Below the pieces are notes generated by a model. That model had not been told where the DNA came from. It was given only the letters and a program-made list of their open reading frames with translations, and ran no database searches. This document shows positions 1 through 8,037 of a stretch of 55,667 bases of DNA, one piece after another; position 1 is the stretch's first letter; every line of letters starts with the position of its first letter. Source of the stretch: Nostoc sp. NMS9 (GTDB lineage: Bacteria > Cyanobacteriota > Cyanobacteriia > Cyanobacteriales > Nostocaceae); NCBI RefSeq assembly GCF_017114995.1, contig NZ_JABXKL010000040.1:1-55667 (forward strand), written 5' to 3'. A program made the translations under genes and the position numbers.

Positions 1-1
1 T

Positions 2-832
2 TTAGATCCTCTGTTGCGTGCCTGGTTGTTGGAGGATATTGGTAGGGGCGATCGCACTACAAATACGCTTTTAGTAGAAGATGTGACGCTAGGCTCTGCT
101 AAATGGATCGCTAAAGGCTCAGGGATAATTGCTGGCTTACCAGTTGCAGCTAGGGTGTTTCAGATTTTGAATGAGAAGGTCAGCTTTGTGGCGGTTGCGG
201 CTGAAGGTGCATGGTGTGAGCCGGGACAGGTAGTAGCTGAAATTCATGGTTCGCTGGATGCCCTGCTAATGGGGGAACGGGTGGCGCTCAATTTGGCTAT
301 GCGGTTGAGTGGGATTGCTACGTTGACTAATATTTATGTAGAGAAAATTGCTGATTTACCTACTCAGTTAGTGGATACGCGCAAAACTACACCAGGGCTG
401 AGACTGTTGGAAAAGTACGCGACTGCTTTGGGTGGGGCAATTAATCACCGCATGGGGTTGGATGATGCGGTGATGATTAAGGATAATCACATTGCGGCGG
501 CTGGGGGAATTGGAGAAGCTGTTAGGCGTATTCGTTCTCAGATTCCTTATCCCTTGACTATAGAGGTTGAGACGGAAAGTTTAGAGCAGGTGAAGGAAGC
601 TTTGCAGCACAAGGCTGACATTATTATGTTGGACAATATGCCTTTGGATATGATGGCTCAGGCGGTACAGTTAATTCGCCAGCAGGATAGCCGGGTGAAA
701 ATTGAAGCTTCGGGGAATGTGACTTTGGAAACGATTCGCGCTGTGGCAAAAACGGGTGTTGACTATATTTCTAGCAGTGCGCCGATTACTCAATCGAAAT
801 GGTTGGATTTGAGTATGAGGATTGTACTTTAA
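2..832 (+). CDS. nadC: Nicotinate-nucleotide pyrophosphorylase (quinolinate phosphoribosyltransferase), 5' end outside window
   Basis: Converts quinolinate and PRPP to nicotinate mononucleotide, CO2 and pyrophosphate in de novo NAD synthesis; cytosolic. The reading frame is open from the first bases (LDPLLRAWLLEDIGRGDRTT), so the true start lies upstream and the TTG at 14 is only an internal codon. Visible family motifs include the early EDIGRGD, the substrate-binding RKTTPGLR, HRMGLDDAVMIKDNH, VETES and IMLDNM, followed by a C-terminal EASGNVT and GVDYISSSAPI, which form the phosphate-binding end of the barrel. At about 277 visible residues it is close to the family's full length, so only a short N-terminus is missing. 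The identification is secure. nadD, a later step of the same pathway, lies at 31 kb in the window but is not linked. Confidence 0.95.
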   Translation, partial: LDPLLRAWLLEDIGRGDRTTNTLLVEDVTLGSAKWIAKGSGIIAGLPVAARVFQILNEKVSFVAVAAEGAWCEPGQVVAEIHGSLDALLMGERVALNLAMRLSGIATLTNIYVEKIADLPTQLVDTRKTTPGLRLLEKYATALGGAINHRMGLDDAVMIKDNHIAAAGGIGEAVRRIRSQIPYPLTIEVETESLEQVKEALQHKADIIMLDNMPLDMMAQAVQLIRQQDSRVKIEASGNVTLETIRAVAKTGVDYISSSAPITQSKWLDLSMRIVL

Positions 833-1039
833 AGATTATGAGGTGAATTACCCTATTGCAAAGTCGGTGTAATGTCGCATTTCTGGAGGAGCTTTATTTA
901 TGTTGGGTATCACTTTACTTTACCTTATCTAGTGATGATATAGATTGCTCTCGTCTCAACGATGAATTAAAATTTATACAACTGAGTTAAGTAGAGACAC
1001 TACAATTCAATCGCATTTTGAATAAAGGAAAATAATTAT

Positions 1040-1216
1040 ATGTCTAGTAGTAGCTCTAGTGAAAAGATTGCATCACAGATTGCACTATCATCATCGAAAA
1101 TGGCTTTGACGGCTTTTGAGCGTCACATAGAGGAAAAGCTGAATGAGAAGACAGAAAAGCAGGAAACTGCGAACTCGAAGCCCAAGGTTAACATCAATGG
1201 AACCAAATCCTTCTAA
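1040..1216 (+). CDS. Small 58-aa protein upstream of and overlapping the LRAT-like gene
   Basis: An ATG preceded by an A-rich purine stretch (AAAGGAAAATAATT) opens a 58-codon frame. The product begins with a run of six serines, continues with an Ala/Ser-rich helix-like part (KIASQIALSSSKMALTAF) and ends in a charged, Lys/Glu-rich tail (HIEEKLNEKTEKQ). No membrane segment or known domain is visible. Its last 20 bases overlap the likely ATG (1197) of the next gene in another frame, an arrangement typical of translational coupling. It could be a partner of the LRAT-like protein. Alternatively it could be the displaced N-terminus of that protein after a frameshift, because the two frames run one into the other. 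Function unknown. Confidence 0.45.
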   Translation: MSSSSSSEKIASQIALSSSKMALTAFERHIEEKLNEKTEKQETANSKPKVNINGTKSF

Positions 1217-2015
1217 AATCCTGCGGTTGTTTGCTGAATTGCAAGATCGTTTATACGACGGTGAGACTGTAAAGAAGGCAATTAGTCAAATATGCAGACA
1301 TACAAAAGACCAAAGTATTATTAAAACTTGTCAAGCTATTGCTGAAATTCTAGAGATAGAGTTTGATAGTAATTTTGATACGGTTAACACTGATTCGCAT
1401 TTCCAAGCAGTTCACAGATTGCAAAAACATCAAAACTGGGTAATAGAGAAATACCAAGAAATCCAAAAGTGTGTCAATGATTATAACTCGAAGTGGTCAG
1501 ACCCTTTGCTGAAAATTATAGATACCCAATTAGCACGACTTTCACAGCTAATAATACTTCTGGATAGAGAGCCTGATATTTCTGACAAGAAAGGCAATGT
1601 AATACGTCCCAATGATTTAGTTGTGTACCTGTGTAAGGATGAGAATGATAGAGATTACGAACACTATGGGGTTGTTAGAGCAACCCCAAATGGTTACAGG
1701 GTTGCACACTTTTTCACAGGTGAGACGGTGAGGCCAGAAGGTAAAATTGTCAGGGTGGGAATCGGATATGTTCATTTAGCTTGCTACACACCAGACTGGC
1801 TGTTTAAAGAACGCCCTGAAAAAGAACATCCTGAAAAAGCTTCAGACATTCAAATTGAGGCGCGTATTCAAAAGTCGAGAGAAAAAATCCTCAGTGCAAA
1901 AGATCCTCTCTGGAATTTACTGAGTTACAACTGCGAACATTGGGCTAGAGAAATGGTGTACGATGAAGCTATAGCTACTCAGTATGAAGAGATGAGAACT
2001 AGGAAACAACTCTAA
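1197..2015 (+). CDS. LRAT-like (NlpC/P60 superfamily) thiol acyltransferase/hydrolase domain protein
   Basis: Start chosen at ATG 1197 (MEPNPSKIL), with AAGG about 11 bases upstream; an in-frame start at 1143 would add a basic 18-residue stretch. The protein has 272 residues. Residues 1-130 are predicted helical and carry no domain I recognise. Residues 135-260 match the LRAT-like fold: a PNDLVVYL strand, the catalytic-type His in EHYGVV (about residue 156) and the Cys in the signature YNCEHWARE (about residue 246). In this superfamily the Cys forms a thioester acyl intermediate; members include lecithin:retinol acyltransferase, phospholipase/acyltransferases and bacterial proteins of unknown substrate. 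No signal peptide or membrane segment is visible, so it is probably cytosolic. The domain is fairly sure, the substrate unknown. Confidence 0.75.
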   Translation: MEPNPSKILRLFAELQDRLYDGETVKKAISQICRHTKDQSIIKTCQAIAEILEIEFDSNFDTVNTDSHFQAVHRLQKHQNWVIEKYQEIQKCVNDYNSKWSDPLLKIIDTQLARLSQLIILLDREPDISDKKGNVIRPNDLVVYLCKDENDRDYEHYGVVRATPNGYRVAHFFTGETVRPEGKIVRVGIGYVHLACYTPDWLFKERPEKEHPEKASDIQIEARIQKSREKILSAKDPLWNLLSYNCEHWAREMVYDEAIATQYEEMRTRKQL

Positions 2016-2051
2016 AAATTAGCCGTAGCAGACAAAAAATGTGCGATCGCC

Positions 2052-2555
2052 TTAAACAACAGGTTTACTAATTCGCAGTCCCATGATCACTAAGTCCCGT
2101 TCAACACTGTCAAGTTCGGCAATGTTAGGCAAATGTCCCCAGCGTTCAAAACCAAACGTTTCAAAGAGTTTTAAGCTGGGCTGATTGTGGGCAAAAATGA
2201 AGCATACTAGGCTCTTTAAACCCAAAGTAGGACTTTCGCTAATTGCTTGTGCTAAGAGTTGCCGTCCCAAGCCACACCGATGAAAGCTAGGGGCGATGTA
2301 AATACTAATTTCCGCAGTCTTACTATATGCGGGTCGCCCATAAAAGGATTGGAAACTAAGCCATCCAGCAATTACTCCGTCGACTTCGATTACCCAAAGT
2401 GGGCGTTGTGAAGGCGATCGCCCCTTAAACCAAGCAAGGCGACTTTCCACAGATACTGGTTCTAAGTCAGCAGTTGCCATGCGGCTAGGAATTGCAGTAT
2501 TGTAAATTGCCACAATTGCAGGCAAGTCAGTTTCAGTCGCATGGCGAATAGTCAT
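2052..2555 (-). CDS. GNAT-family N-acetyltransferase, phosphinothricin acetyltransferase-like
   Basis: A 167-residue single-domain protein of the GCN5-related acetyltransferase family. It starts MTIRHATETDLPAIVAIYN, the usual first strand and helix, then has WVIEVDGVIAGWLSF, the strand pair EISIYIAPSFH, and the acetyl-CoA pyrophosphate loop RCGLGRQLL at about residues 93-101. FAHNQPSLKLFETFGFERWG is the typical late helix-strand. The order and length resemble the Pat/Bar and methionine-sulfone acetyltransferase subgroup, so a small amine-bearing substrate is likely, but the actual substrate cannot be read. The gene is convergent with the LRAT-like gene, 36 bases apart, and appears to be monocistronic. 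Confidence 0.88.
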   Translation of the reverse strand: MTIRHATETDLPAIVAIYNTAIPSRMATADLEPVSVESRLAWFKGRSPSQRPLWVIEVDGVIAGWLSFQSFYGRPAYSKTAEISIYIAPSFHRCGLGRQLLAQAISESPTLGLKSLVCFIFAHNQPSLKLFETFGFERWGHLPNIAELDSVERDLVIMGLRISKPVV

Positions 2556-3357
2556 TGATACCGTCTCGGAAAAAATCTTCAGAAAATATTCAAAAATAAT
2601 ACAGTGTTAACAATAGCAATTCTACGGTTTCTAACGTAATTGTCACAGATACTTTGTCGGTAGAGATATTGTACCTTACATAAGATGATCGCTAACCCTA
2701 CTAGCAAGTATGTGATGTGCCACTATAAAAGACACCACGGTTGCTATAACTAGAGGAAAATTACAAGGCACTACCTACTGTATTTGGTGTAATAGAGAAA
2801 CTTTATAACTCCTTACTTTTAAAGTATAAGTTTTTATTCCTAACGCATCATTCAGTATTCATCCTAGAGAAATAGATAGTTTGATGTGTCAGAAAAAATT
2901 AAGTTTTTCCTCAGAATATTTATCTACTAGTCTGTCAAGAACTAATTGACGGATAATTTTCCTGTAGAGACGGCGATTTATCGCGTCTTTCTAACCGTCA
3001 AAATGAATTTGACAGACTACTACCACTTTTGTCAAATTGAGATAATTGAATTTTTAATTCAGTGAATATAAATATTGTAGCAACGTTTTTACTGTAAGCT
3101 TATATCGTCTAATAAAAATCAAATGCTTTAGCAGCAATACTTACAGGTAATTTAATTATATTTGTAGATATATATAATTTAGGATTATATCTAACACTAG
3201 ATTGCATTTTGCAGTCATATTTACAATAACTTATTTTAAATTTGTATTAATTAGTACAAGTTATATATATAGCTAAAGACAGAGGTTTATATCATATATT
3301 AGTCCTTAAAATTAATATAAGTATCAACTCTATGGATGAAGATTAAGTAAAATTATT
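2556..3357. other. 800-base AT-rich intergenic region
   Basis: Divergent spacer between the acetyltransferase and the AT-rich orphan gene. It holds one MITE-like hairpin (2928-3019) and otherwise long A/T runs. No open frame with a convincing start was found. The promoters of both flanking genes should lie here, but I could not place them confidently. Confidence 0.5.
2928..3019. mobile_element. MITE-like nested hairpin with TAGTCTGTCAA terminal repeats
   Basis: A 92-base element. Its ends are perfect 11-base inverted repeats, TAGTCTGTCAA (2928-2938) and TTGACAGACTA (3009-3019). Inside is a second inverted pair, TTGACGG / CCGTCAA, and at the centre a variant of a palindrome that recurs in the window (AGACG..CGATTTATCGCGTCT, 2968-2988). 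The direct repeat CTAC flanks both sides; the ends could also be read as TA-flanked, as in IS630/mariner-type MITEs. There is no coding capacity. The structure is seen directly; the mobile origin is inference. Confidence 0.6.
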
Positions 3358-4302
3358 ATGTTTATTAATTGTTTGAAAAATAATTATAAATTTACTGGTA
3401 ATCCAGATAGTAATATTTTAAATGTTGTTGATATAGCACTTTTTATAGATCAGATAAAAAGTAATATTTGGCTTTTTGGTATTCCATCTTGGCTTTTCGG
3501 AATAACTGATAGAAGCGTAGCCGCATTTGCCGATGGTTATTTATCTCCTATAGAAATATTTCAGCTATTTACAGCCTCTTTCTTTTTTCTAAGTTGGCTA
3601 TATCTAAAGCCGGAAGAAAGCTTTAATAGCAATGATTTCGACGCCAGGCAATATCAAGAATATCTTGATCGTACTCAAGCTAACAAGCTTCAATTAAAAA
3701 AGCTACACATGATTAGCCAGGAGTATATTTTACCTTTTCCCTATATTTGCCAAATATATCATCTATTAAACTTAAAACATTTGGAAACAGTTCATAAGTT
3801 TAGTCTAAATAATCTTAAAATTCTTAGTATTAGCAAATTTCAAACTACAAACGTCGGTGGTAAAATTACATTTCAAACTATATTAGATTCGCCAGCGAAT
3901 CCTCTAAGAATTTGGCGACAACCGACTGTAGAGGTGGATTTAATATTACATACACCCTACACTGTGGAACTGAGTATTCCAGTCTACAATAAGAAAAGGA
4001 TAATTGTTATATTTCATGCTTTCCCTTTGAATGACTCAGAACATCAGTTGTTTATAGATATTTATAGTGACCTAGAGTGGCCAAAGCCATTATTACAAAT
4101 AATATTGCATTTTGCTTCTTGTTTGACACTCTTTGAAGATTTGCCGTATCTAAGAGCTTTAGCTGAGAAAAACATAGAGCGTTTATTCAATTTAAGTAAG
4201 ACTTCAAATCACGAGAGTGCGTTGCTGTTTAAAAGGTTCGTTGAGCTATATGGTTCGAGTGGAGAAACAACTAAATTACTTGAGGGAAGGGAAGATAGTT
4301 AG
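3358..4302 (+). CDS. Conserved-looking hypothetical protein, AT-rich gene
   Basis: A 314-residue protein that I do not recognise. The first 100 residues are hydrophobic and aromatic, with two candidate membrane-associated stretches (NIWLFGIPSWLFGI and IFQLFTASFFFLSWLYL). A charged linker (DFDARQYQEYLDRTQANKLQLKKL) follows. The C-terminal half alternates strands and helices (KITFQTIL, VEVDLILHTPYTVELSIPVY, RIIVIFHAFPL) and ends in a helical part with LYLRALAEKNIERLF-like character. The gene is visibly richer in A and T than its neighbours and is preceded by an AT-rich spacer, which may indicate transfer or weak expression. Its stop codon TAG lies inside a GTTAGGA heptad repeat. The ATG start has no strong ribosome-binding site. 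Confidence 0.65.
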   Translation: MFINCLKNNYKFTGNPDSNILNVVDIALFIDQIKSNIWLFGIPSWLFGITDRSVAAFADGYLSPIEIFQLFTASFFFLSWLYLKPEESFNSNDFDARQYQEYLDRTQANKLQLKKLHMISQEYILPFPYICQIYHLLNLKHLETVHKFSLNNLKILSISKFQTTNVGGKITFQTILDSPANPLRIWRQPTVEVDLILHTPYTVELSIPVYNKKRIIVIFHAFPLNDSEHQLFIDIYSDLEWPKPLLQIILHFASCLTLFEDLPYLRALAEKNIERLFNLSKTSNHESALLFKRFVELYGSSGETTKLLEGREDS

Positions 4303-4330
4303 GAGTTAGGAGTTTAAAACTTCTAACTTA
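4298..4330. repeat. GTTAGGA heptad repeat with inverted partner
   Basis: Two GTTAGGA heptads are followed by TTCTAACTTA in inverted orientation, giving a short hairpin directly at the end of the preceding gene. The first heptad supplies that gene's stop codon. It is of the short tandem repeat class that recurs in this window. The hairpin might help end transcription, although no T-run follows. Confidence 0.6.
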
Positions 4331-4445
4331 TGATTTTATTTAGGGACTTGCAAAAAATAAATTATCCCAAATTATTTGTAGATTTGTAAGGGCGCAAAGC
4401 CTTCCGCCCCTACGATGGAGTGTTTTTTAACTGAAAGTCTTTTAG

Positions 4446-6116
4446 TTAAGCGCGTGCTAGTAAGGGAGCAGCAGCTAGTAAGGTTTTGGTATAAGGGTGC
4501 TGAGGATTGGCAAAAATCTTTTTTGTAAGACCAAGTTCGACAATTTTACCGCTATTCATTACAGCAATACGATCGCACAAAAATCGAGCTAACCAAAGAT
4601 CGTGAGTGATGAATAGATAAGTTAACTCAAACTCTTCCTTTAATTGCAACATCAAATCTAGCACTTGCGACTGAACACTGGCGTCTAACATACTCACTGG
4701 TTCATCGCAGATTAAGAGTTTAGGGTGAGTAATCAAAGCACGAGCGATCGCTACTCGTTGCTGTTGTCCACCAGACAAATCCGATGGATAACGCTCATAA
4801 TACACTTCTGGCGGTGTTAACCCAACTTTATTTAGCATCCACAAAACCTGTTCTTTTGCCTTGGCAGGATTGGCTAAATTGTGGATAAATAAAGGATCTG
4901 CAATACTTTGTCCCACTGTCATAGCTGGATTGAGACAAGCATGAGGATCTTGAAAGACCATTTGTATTTGTCGCCGCGAGGAACGAATTTCTTGACGCGA
5001 TAGTTTAGTTAAATCCTGTCCTAAGAACTCAACTTTGCCACTAGTAGGACGAATTAGTTGCAATATTGTTCGTGATAGTGTGCTTTTACCACAACCAGAT
5101 TCCCCGACTAAGCCAAGAATTTCTCCTGAATAAATGTCCAGGTTGATCCCATCTACTGCTTTAATTGTCTGCGCTTGGGTGTTAAGCAGTCGTTCGATAA
5201 AGTTAGGTTCGATGGTGTAGTGTTGCTTAAGTTCTGTAACGCTCAAAATTGGAGATTGCTGATTCATAATCGGTAATTGCTTTTCTCCGTCATTGGCAAT
5301 TATCAATTCTCCACTATCAGTTACTGCTTGAATGTGTAAAGCTGCTTTTAAAAGCGATCGCGTGTATTCATGTTGAGGTTGCTTAAATACGGTTTCTGTA
5401 GCACCCATTTCGACCATCTTACCGTTGTACATGACGCCAATGCGATCACAATACTCAGCCACCATTGCTAAATCGTGAGATATCAACAACAATCCCATGT
5501 TTTCTTCACCGCACAGGCGAGTTAATTCTTGCAATATCTGTGCGGAAACGGTGACATCTAAACTGGTGGTGGGTTCATCAGCAACAATTAACTTGGGGTT
5601 GAGAAGTAAAGCTAAAGCGATCGCTACTCGTTGTCGCATTCCACCGCTAAACTCATGGGGATACTGATTCCAGCGACTAGCGGGAATATTCACCTTTGCC
5701 AACGTAGCAAGTGCTTTTTCTTTAGCTTCCCGCGTTGATAATTGTGGTGAGTGCGCCTGAAGGGTTTCGATGCAATGCTTACCAATTGTCATCAACGGAT
5801 CGAGGCGTGTCATGGGATCTTGAAAAATTAAGGCGATCGCCTCTCCCCGAAATTTCCGCAGGTGGTTAGGTGTCAAGTCAAACACCGACTGTCCTTGAAA
5901 TATCACCCGTCCCTCAATACGGCTAGAGGTTGGTAGTAAACGCATTACTGCCCGTCCGATAGTTGATTTACCACAACCTGACTCTCCCACTAATCCCATT
6001 CTTTCACCTGGTTTCAAGGTGAAAGATACATCATCAACTGCCCAGCTTGCTTCTTCTCCACTCCGCCCAGGATAGGCAACTCGCAGATTTTCGATACAGA
6101 ATAAGGCTTCACTCAT
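4446..6116 (-). CDS. Fused double-ATPase peptide/nickel-type ABC transporter ATP-binding protein
   Basis: A 556-residue protein made of two complete ABC ATPase domains, the arrangement of YejF/GsiA or a DppD-DppF fusion. Domain 1 (about 5-255) has Walker [10 protein letters not shown], signature [12 protein letters not shown] and Walker B LIVADEPT. Domain 2 (about 290-553) has Walker [10 protein letters not shown], signature [12 protein letters not shown] and Walker B LLICDEPV. Each domain ends with the HP.Y(T)..LL element of the oligopeptide subfamily ([10 protein letters not shown] and [10 protein letters not shown]). It would energise import of peptides or a related solute from the inner face of the plasma membrane. 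No permease or binding-protein genes adjoin it, so the rest of the transporter must lie elsewhere, which is common in cyanobacteria. Confidence 0.92.
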   Translation of the reverse strand: MSEALFCIENLRVAYPGRSGEEASWAVDDVSFTLKPGERMGLVGESGCGKSTIGRAVMRLLPTSSRIEGRVIFQGQSVFDLTPNHLRKFRGEAIALIFQDPMTRLDPLMTIGKHCIETLQAHSPQLSTREAKEKALATLAKVNIPASRWNQYPHEFSGGMRQRVAIALALLLNPKLIVADEPTTSLDVTVSAQILQELTRLCGEENMGLLLISHDLAMVAEYCDRIGVMYNGKMVEMGATETVFKQPQHEYTRSLLKAALHIQAVTDSGELIIANDGEKQLPIMNQQSPILSVTELKQHYTIEPNFIERLLNTQAQTIKAVDGINLDIYSGEILGLVGESGCGKSTLSRTILQLIRPTSGKVEFLGQDLTKLSRQEIRSSRRQIQMVFQDPHACLNPAMTVGQSIADPLFIHNLANPAKAKEQVLWMLNKVGLTPPEVYYERYPSDLSGGQQQRVAIARALITHPKLLICDEPVSMLDASVQSQVLDLMLQLKEEFELTYLFITHDLWLARFLCDRIAVMNSGKIVELGLTKKIFANPQHPYTKTLLAAAPLLARA

Positions 6117-6416
6117 AGTTAGTTATCAGCCCTGAGCTACCAGCTTTTATAATTTCAAATTTAGGATAGTCTATCAAATTAAGTATTAGACCTGTTTTAT
6201 AAAACTTACCTAAACCTAGCCAAACTTAATTTAGTGTACCCGTAGCCATCGTGAAAAATCTCCAATCCTAGCAATTGGAGACAGCTATCGATATTCTTGA
6301 TAACCACTGCTAAAGTTGATACAGCACACAACTATGATGTTATGAGTGCAAAATTTAAATCTGTAGGAACTAGAATCAAAATTAAGTCAGTAAATCAGGA
6401 TTTTCAAGTTAATATT

Positions 6417-6665
6417 ATGGAGCAAAATCAGCCAGAACAGCGGCGTGCTGCCGATCAAGTGTTTCAAGAATCCCTCGAACAGTTGGAGGATATCTTACAA
6501 GAAAGTTCGACTGAGGAAGAAGAGATCCCCCAACTGCATACTAGTACTTTCACTGAAGTCGAACTCGATCAAGACTTGATAGATATTGATTTAGCGGCTC
6601 TTGAGGACGCAGTTGCTGATATTGAACAATATCTTGAAGAAATAACAAAAACCCAATTGGGGTAA
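6417..6665 (+). CDS. Small acidic protein of unknown function (82 aa)
   Basis: Start placed at ATG 6417 (MEQNQPEQRRAADQVF). The open frame extends upstream without a good start codon, and the composition changes at this Met. The product is very acidic, with a glutamate run (STEEEEIPQ) and an Asp/Leu-rich amphipathic helix (LDQDLIDIDLAALEDAVADIEQYLEEI). It has no membrane segment, cysteine cluster or recognised motif. It faces the methyltransferase gene convergently, 14 bases apart. Small acidic proteins of this kind are common and uncharacterised in cyanobacteria, so I propose no function. A ribosome-binding site is not obvious. Confidence 0.6.
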   Translation: MEQNQPEQRRAADQVFQESLEQLEDILQESSTEEEEIPQLHTSTFTEVELDQDLIDIDLAALEDAVADIEQYLEEITKTQLG

Positions 6666-6679
6666 AAAGTTAAAATTTA

Positions 6680-7462
6680 TTACTGACAAATTAGTTGCCG
6701 TTGAGCTTCGTACAACATTAAAGCGGCTGCGATTGCCACATTCAAAGATTCCACCCCAGGACTCAAAGGAATTCTGACTTGCTGATCTGCGATCGCTGCT
6801 AAATCTGCTGACAATCCAGCCCCTTCATTTCCCAGTAAAATCATACTGGGTTTTCGCCAGTCCACTTCCCAATAAGTTAAAGTCGCATCGGGTAAGGTTG
6901 CCACTACCTGCATTCCTGCCTGCTGACTTTGTTGGACTGTCGCTTTTAAATCTTCGGTTATGGCTGTTGCTAGACGAAACCATTGCCCTGCGGAAGCACG
7001 TAGAACTTTAGGACTATCTAAATCTACACTATCTCCACTGACCCACAACCCTGATGCTCCAGCGGCGGCGGCGGTGCGAATCATCGTACCCAGGTTGCCG
7101 GGATCTTGTACCGTTTCTAAAGCTAGCACTAAACCAGTCAATGGTAGTTGAGTTTGGGGTTTGCTTCGTTTTGCCGTTGCCACCACACCATCCGGTTGGA
7201 CTGTGGTAGCGAGCGCATCCAAGACTTCTTGACTGACAATTTCGGCGCGATCGCATCGCCTACAAGCTTCTTTCCACAGCGAAGGATGGGCCACTTGCCA
7301 ATCTGGGGTAGAACACACTGTTTCTAGTGGGTAATTGACCGCACAAGCTTCTTCTAACAGGTGTGTACCTTCTAGTAAAAATAACTGCTGCTTGTGCCTC
7401 TCCTTGGTGGAGTGTAGCTTGCGAATTTGTTTGACTAGGGAATTTTGTAAACTGGTCAACAT
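6680..7462 (-). CDS. TrmH/SpoU-family RNA 2'-O-ribose methyltransferase
   Basis: A 260-residue SPOUT-class methyltransferase that uses S-adenosylmethionine to methylate a ribose 2'-OH in rRNA or tRNA. The N-terminal 100 residues (SLQNSLVKQIRKLHSTKERHK..FLLEGTHLLEEA) form the L30e-like RNA-binding domain. The C-terminal knotted domain shows motif 1 (VQDPGNLGTMIRTAAAAG), motif 2 (ILLGNEGAGLS) and motif 3 (IPLSPGVESLNVAIAAALMLYE). The Asn and Arg of NLGTMIRTA are the usual catalytic residues. The exact modified nucleotide cannot be told. The gene lies just downstream of tRNA-Leu on the same strand, separated by a heptad-repeat hairpin. Confidence 0.9.
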   Translation of the reverse strand: MLTSLQNSLVKQIRKLHSTKERHKQQLFLLEGTHLLEEACAVNYPLETVCSTPDWQVAHPSLWKEACRRCDRAEIVSQEVLDALATTVQPDGVVATAKRSKPQTQLPLTGLVLALETVQDPGNLGTMIRTAAAAGASGLWVSGDSVDLDSPKVLRASAGQWFRLATAITEDLKATVQQSQQAGMQVVATLPDATLTYWEVDWRKPSMILLGNEGAGLSADLAAIADQQVRIPLSPGVESLNVAIAAALMLYEAQRQLICQ

Positions 7463-7463
7463 T

Positions 7464-7542
7464 AAAAAGTTAGGAGTTAGGAATTAAGAGTTAAGAGTTA
7501 ATTTAGTTTTCTTAAACTCATAACTCTTAATTCCTAACTTAG
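7464..7542. repeat. Heptad-repeat inverted pair between tRNA-Leu and the methyltransferase
   Basis: GTTAGGA/GTTAAGA-type heptads on the left are mirrored on the right, so TTAGGAATTAAGAGTTA can pair with TAACTCTTAATTCCTAA. The long imperfect hairpin lies 3' of tRNA-Leu and 5' of the methyltransferase, both on the minus strand. It could act as an RNA processing or termination structure, but this is inference. Confidence 0.6.
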
Positions 7543-7549
7543 ATAGTAT

Positions 7550-7630
7550 GCGGAACCCGGGACTTGAACCCGGAAGCCTTGCGGCACTAGAACCTGAATC
7601 TAGCGCGTCTGCCAATTCCGCCAGTTCCGC
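7550..7630 (-). tRNA. tRNA-Leu (anticodon CAG)
   Basis: The minus strand folds as a class II tRNA. The acceptor stem GCGGAAC pairs with GTTCCGC at the 3' end, the D-arm has GGCGGAATTGGCAGACGC, and the anticodon stem-loop CTAGA-TTCAGGT-TCTAG presents CAG. A variable arm GTGCCGCAAGGCTT follows, then the T-arm CCGGGTTCAAGTCCCGG. The long variable arm and anticodon identify leucine, reading CUG codons. The 3' CCA is not encoded and must be added. No intron is seen. Confidence 0.97.
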
Positions 7631-8037
7631 TGATATTTATGCTTATCGACAATTTCTTATTATTGCGTTATGTTTTACCTTTGTCAAGTAAAAGCATAAT
7701 ACCTCGTTAAAAGTTTCTAACTGAAAACGAGTTTTTTCGGTACGAGGTCGAATCAAAATATTAACTGAACAGTACAGCAATGATTTTTAGAGAACACTTA
7801 AGTTATTTTACTGAGTATTTAATTTTGCTTAAAACTACTACTTCTTCATTCTTTTTTTTAATTTTTTAAAAAGCTCAAAAAGCCTGCTATTGCTTCTTTC
7901 TAGCCTAGTTATTCACCCAAAAAACAATTTTTTTATACAAAAACAGTGCTTTAAAACGTGGACATTTTGAATCTTTAATGTAGAATCAAAACCAACTTCA
8001 AACATATAAAATACGTATTACTTTTGGAGGTAGGCTT
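7631..8037. other. Intergenic region upstream of murA
   Basis: Divergent spacer of about 400 bases between tRNA-Leu and murA, AT-rich, with T-runs near 7850-7870. It must contain promoters for both sides. No confident -10/-35 pair or reading frame was identified apart from the murA ribosome-binding site at 8026-8030. Confidence 0.45.
8026..8030 (+). promoter_or_regulatory. Ribosome-binding site GGAGG deciding the murA start
   Basis: A full GGAGG stands 7 bases before the ATT codon at 8038. The next candidate, TTG at 8098, has no comparable purine stretch at the right distance. This supports ATT 8038 as the initiation codon. Confidence 0.6.

Noticed and set aside
6297..6416. Upstream extension of the small acidic protein
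   Set aside because: Only a TTG start, and composition changes abruptly at Met 6417.
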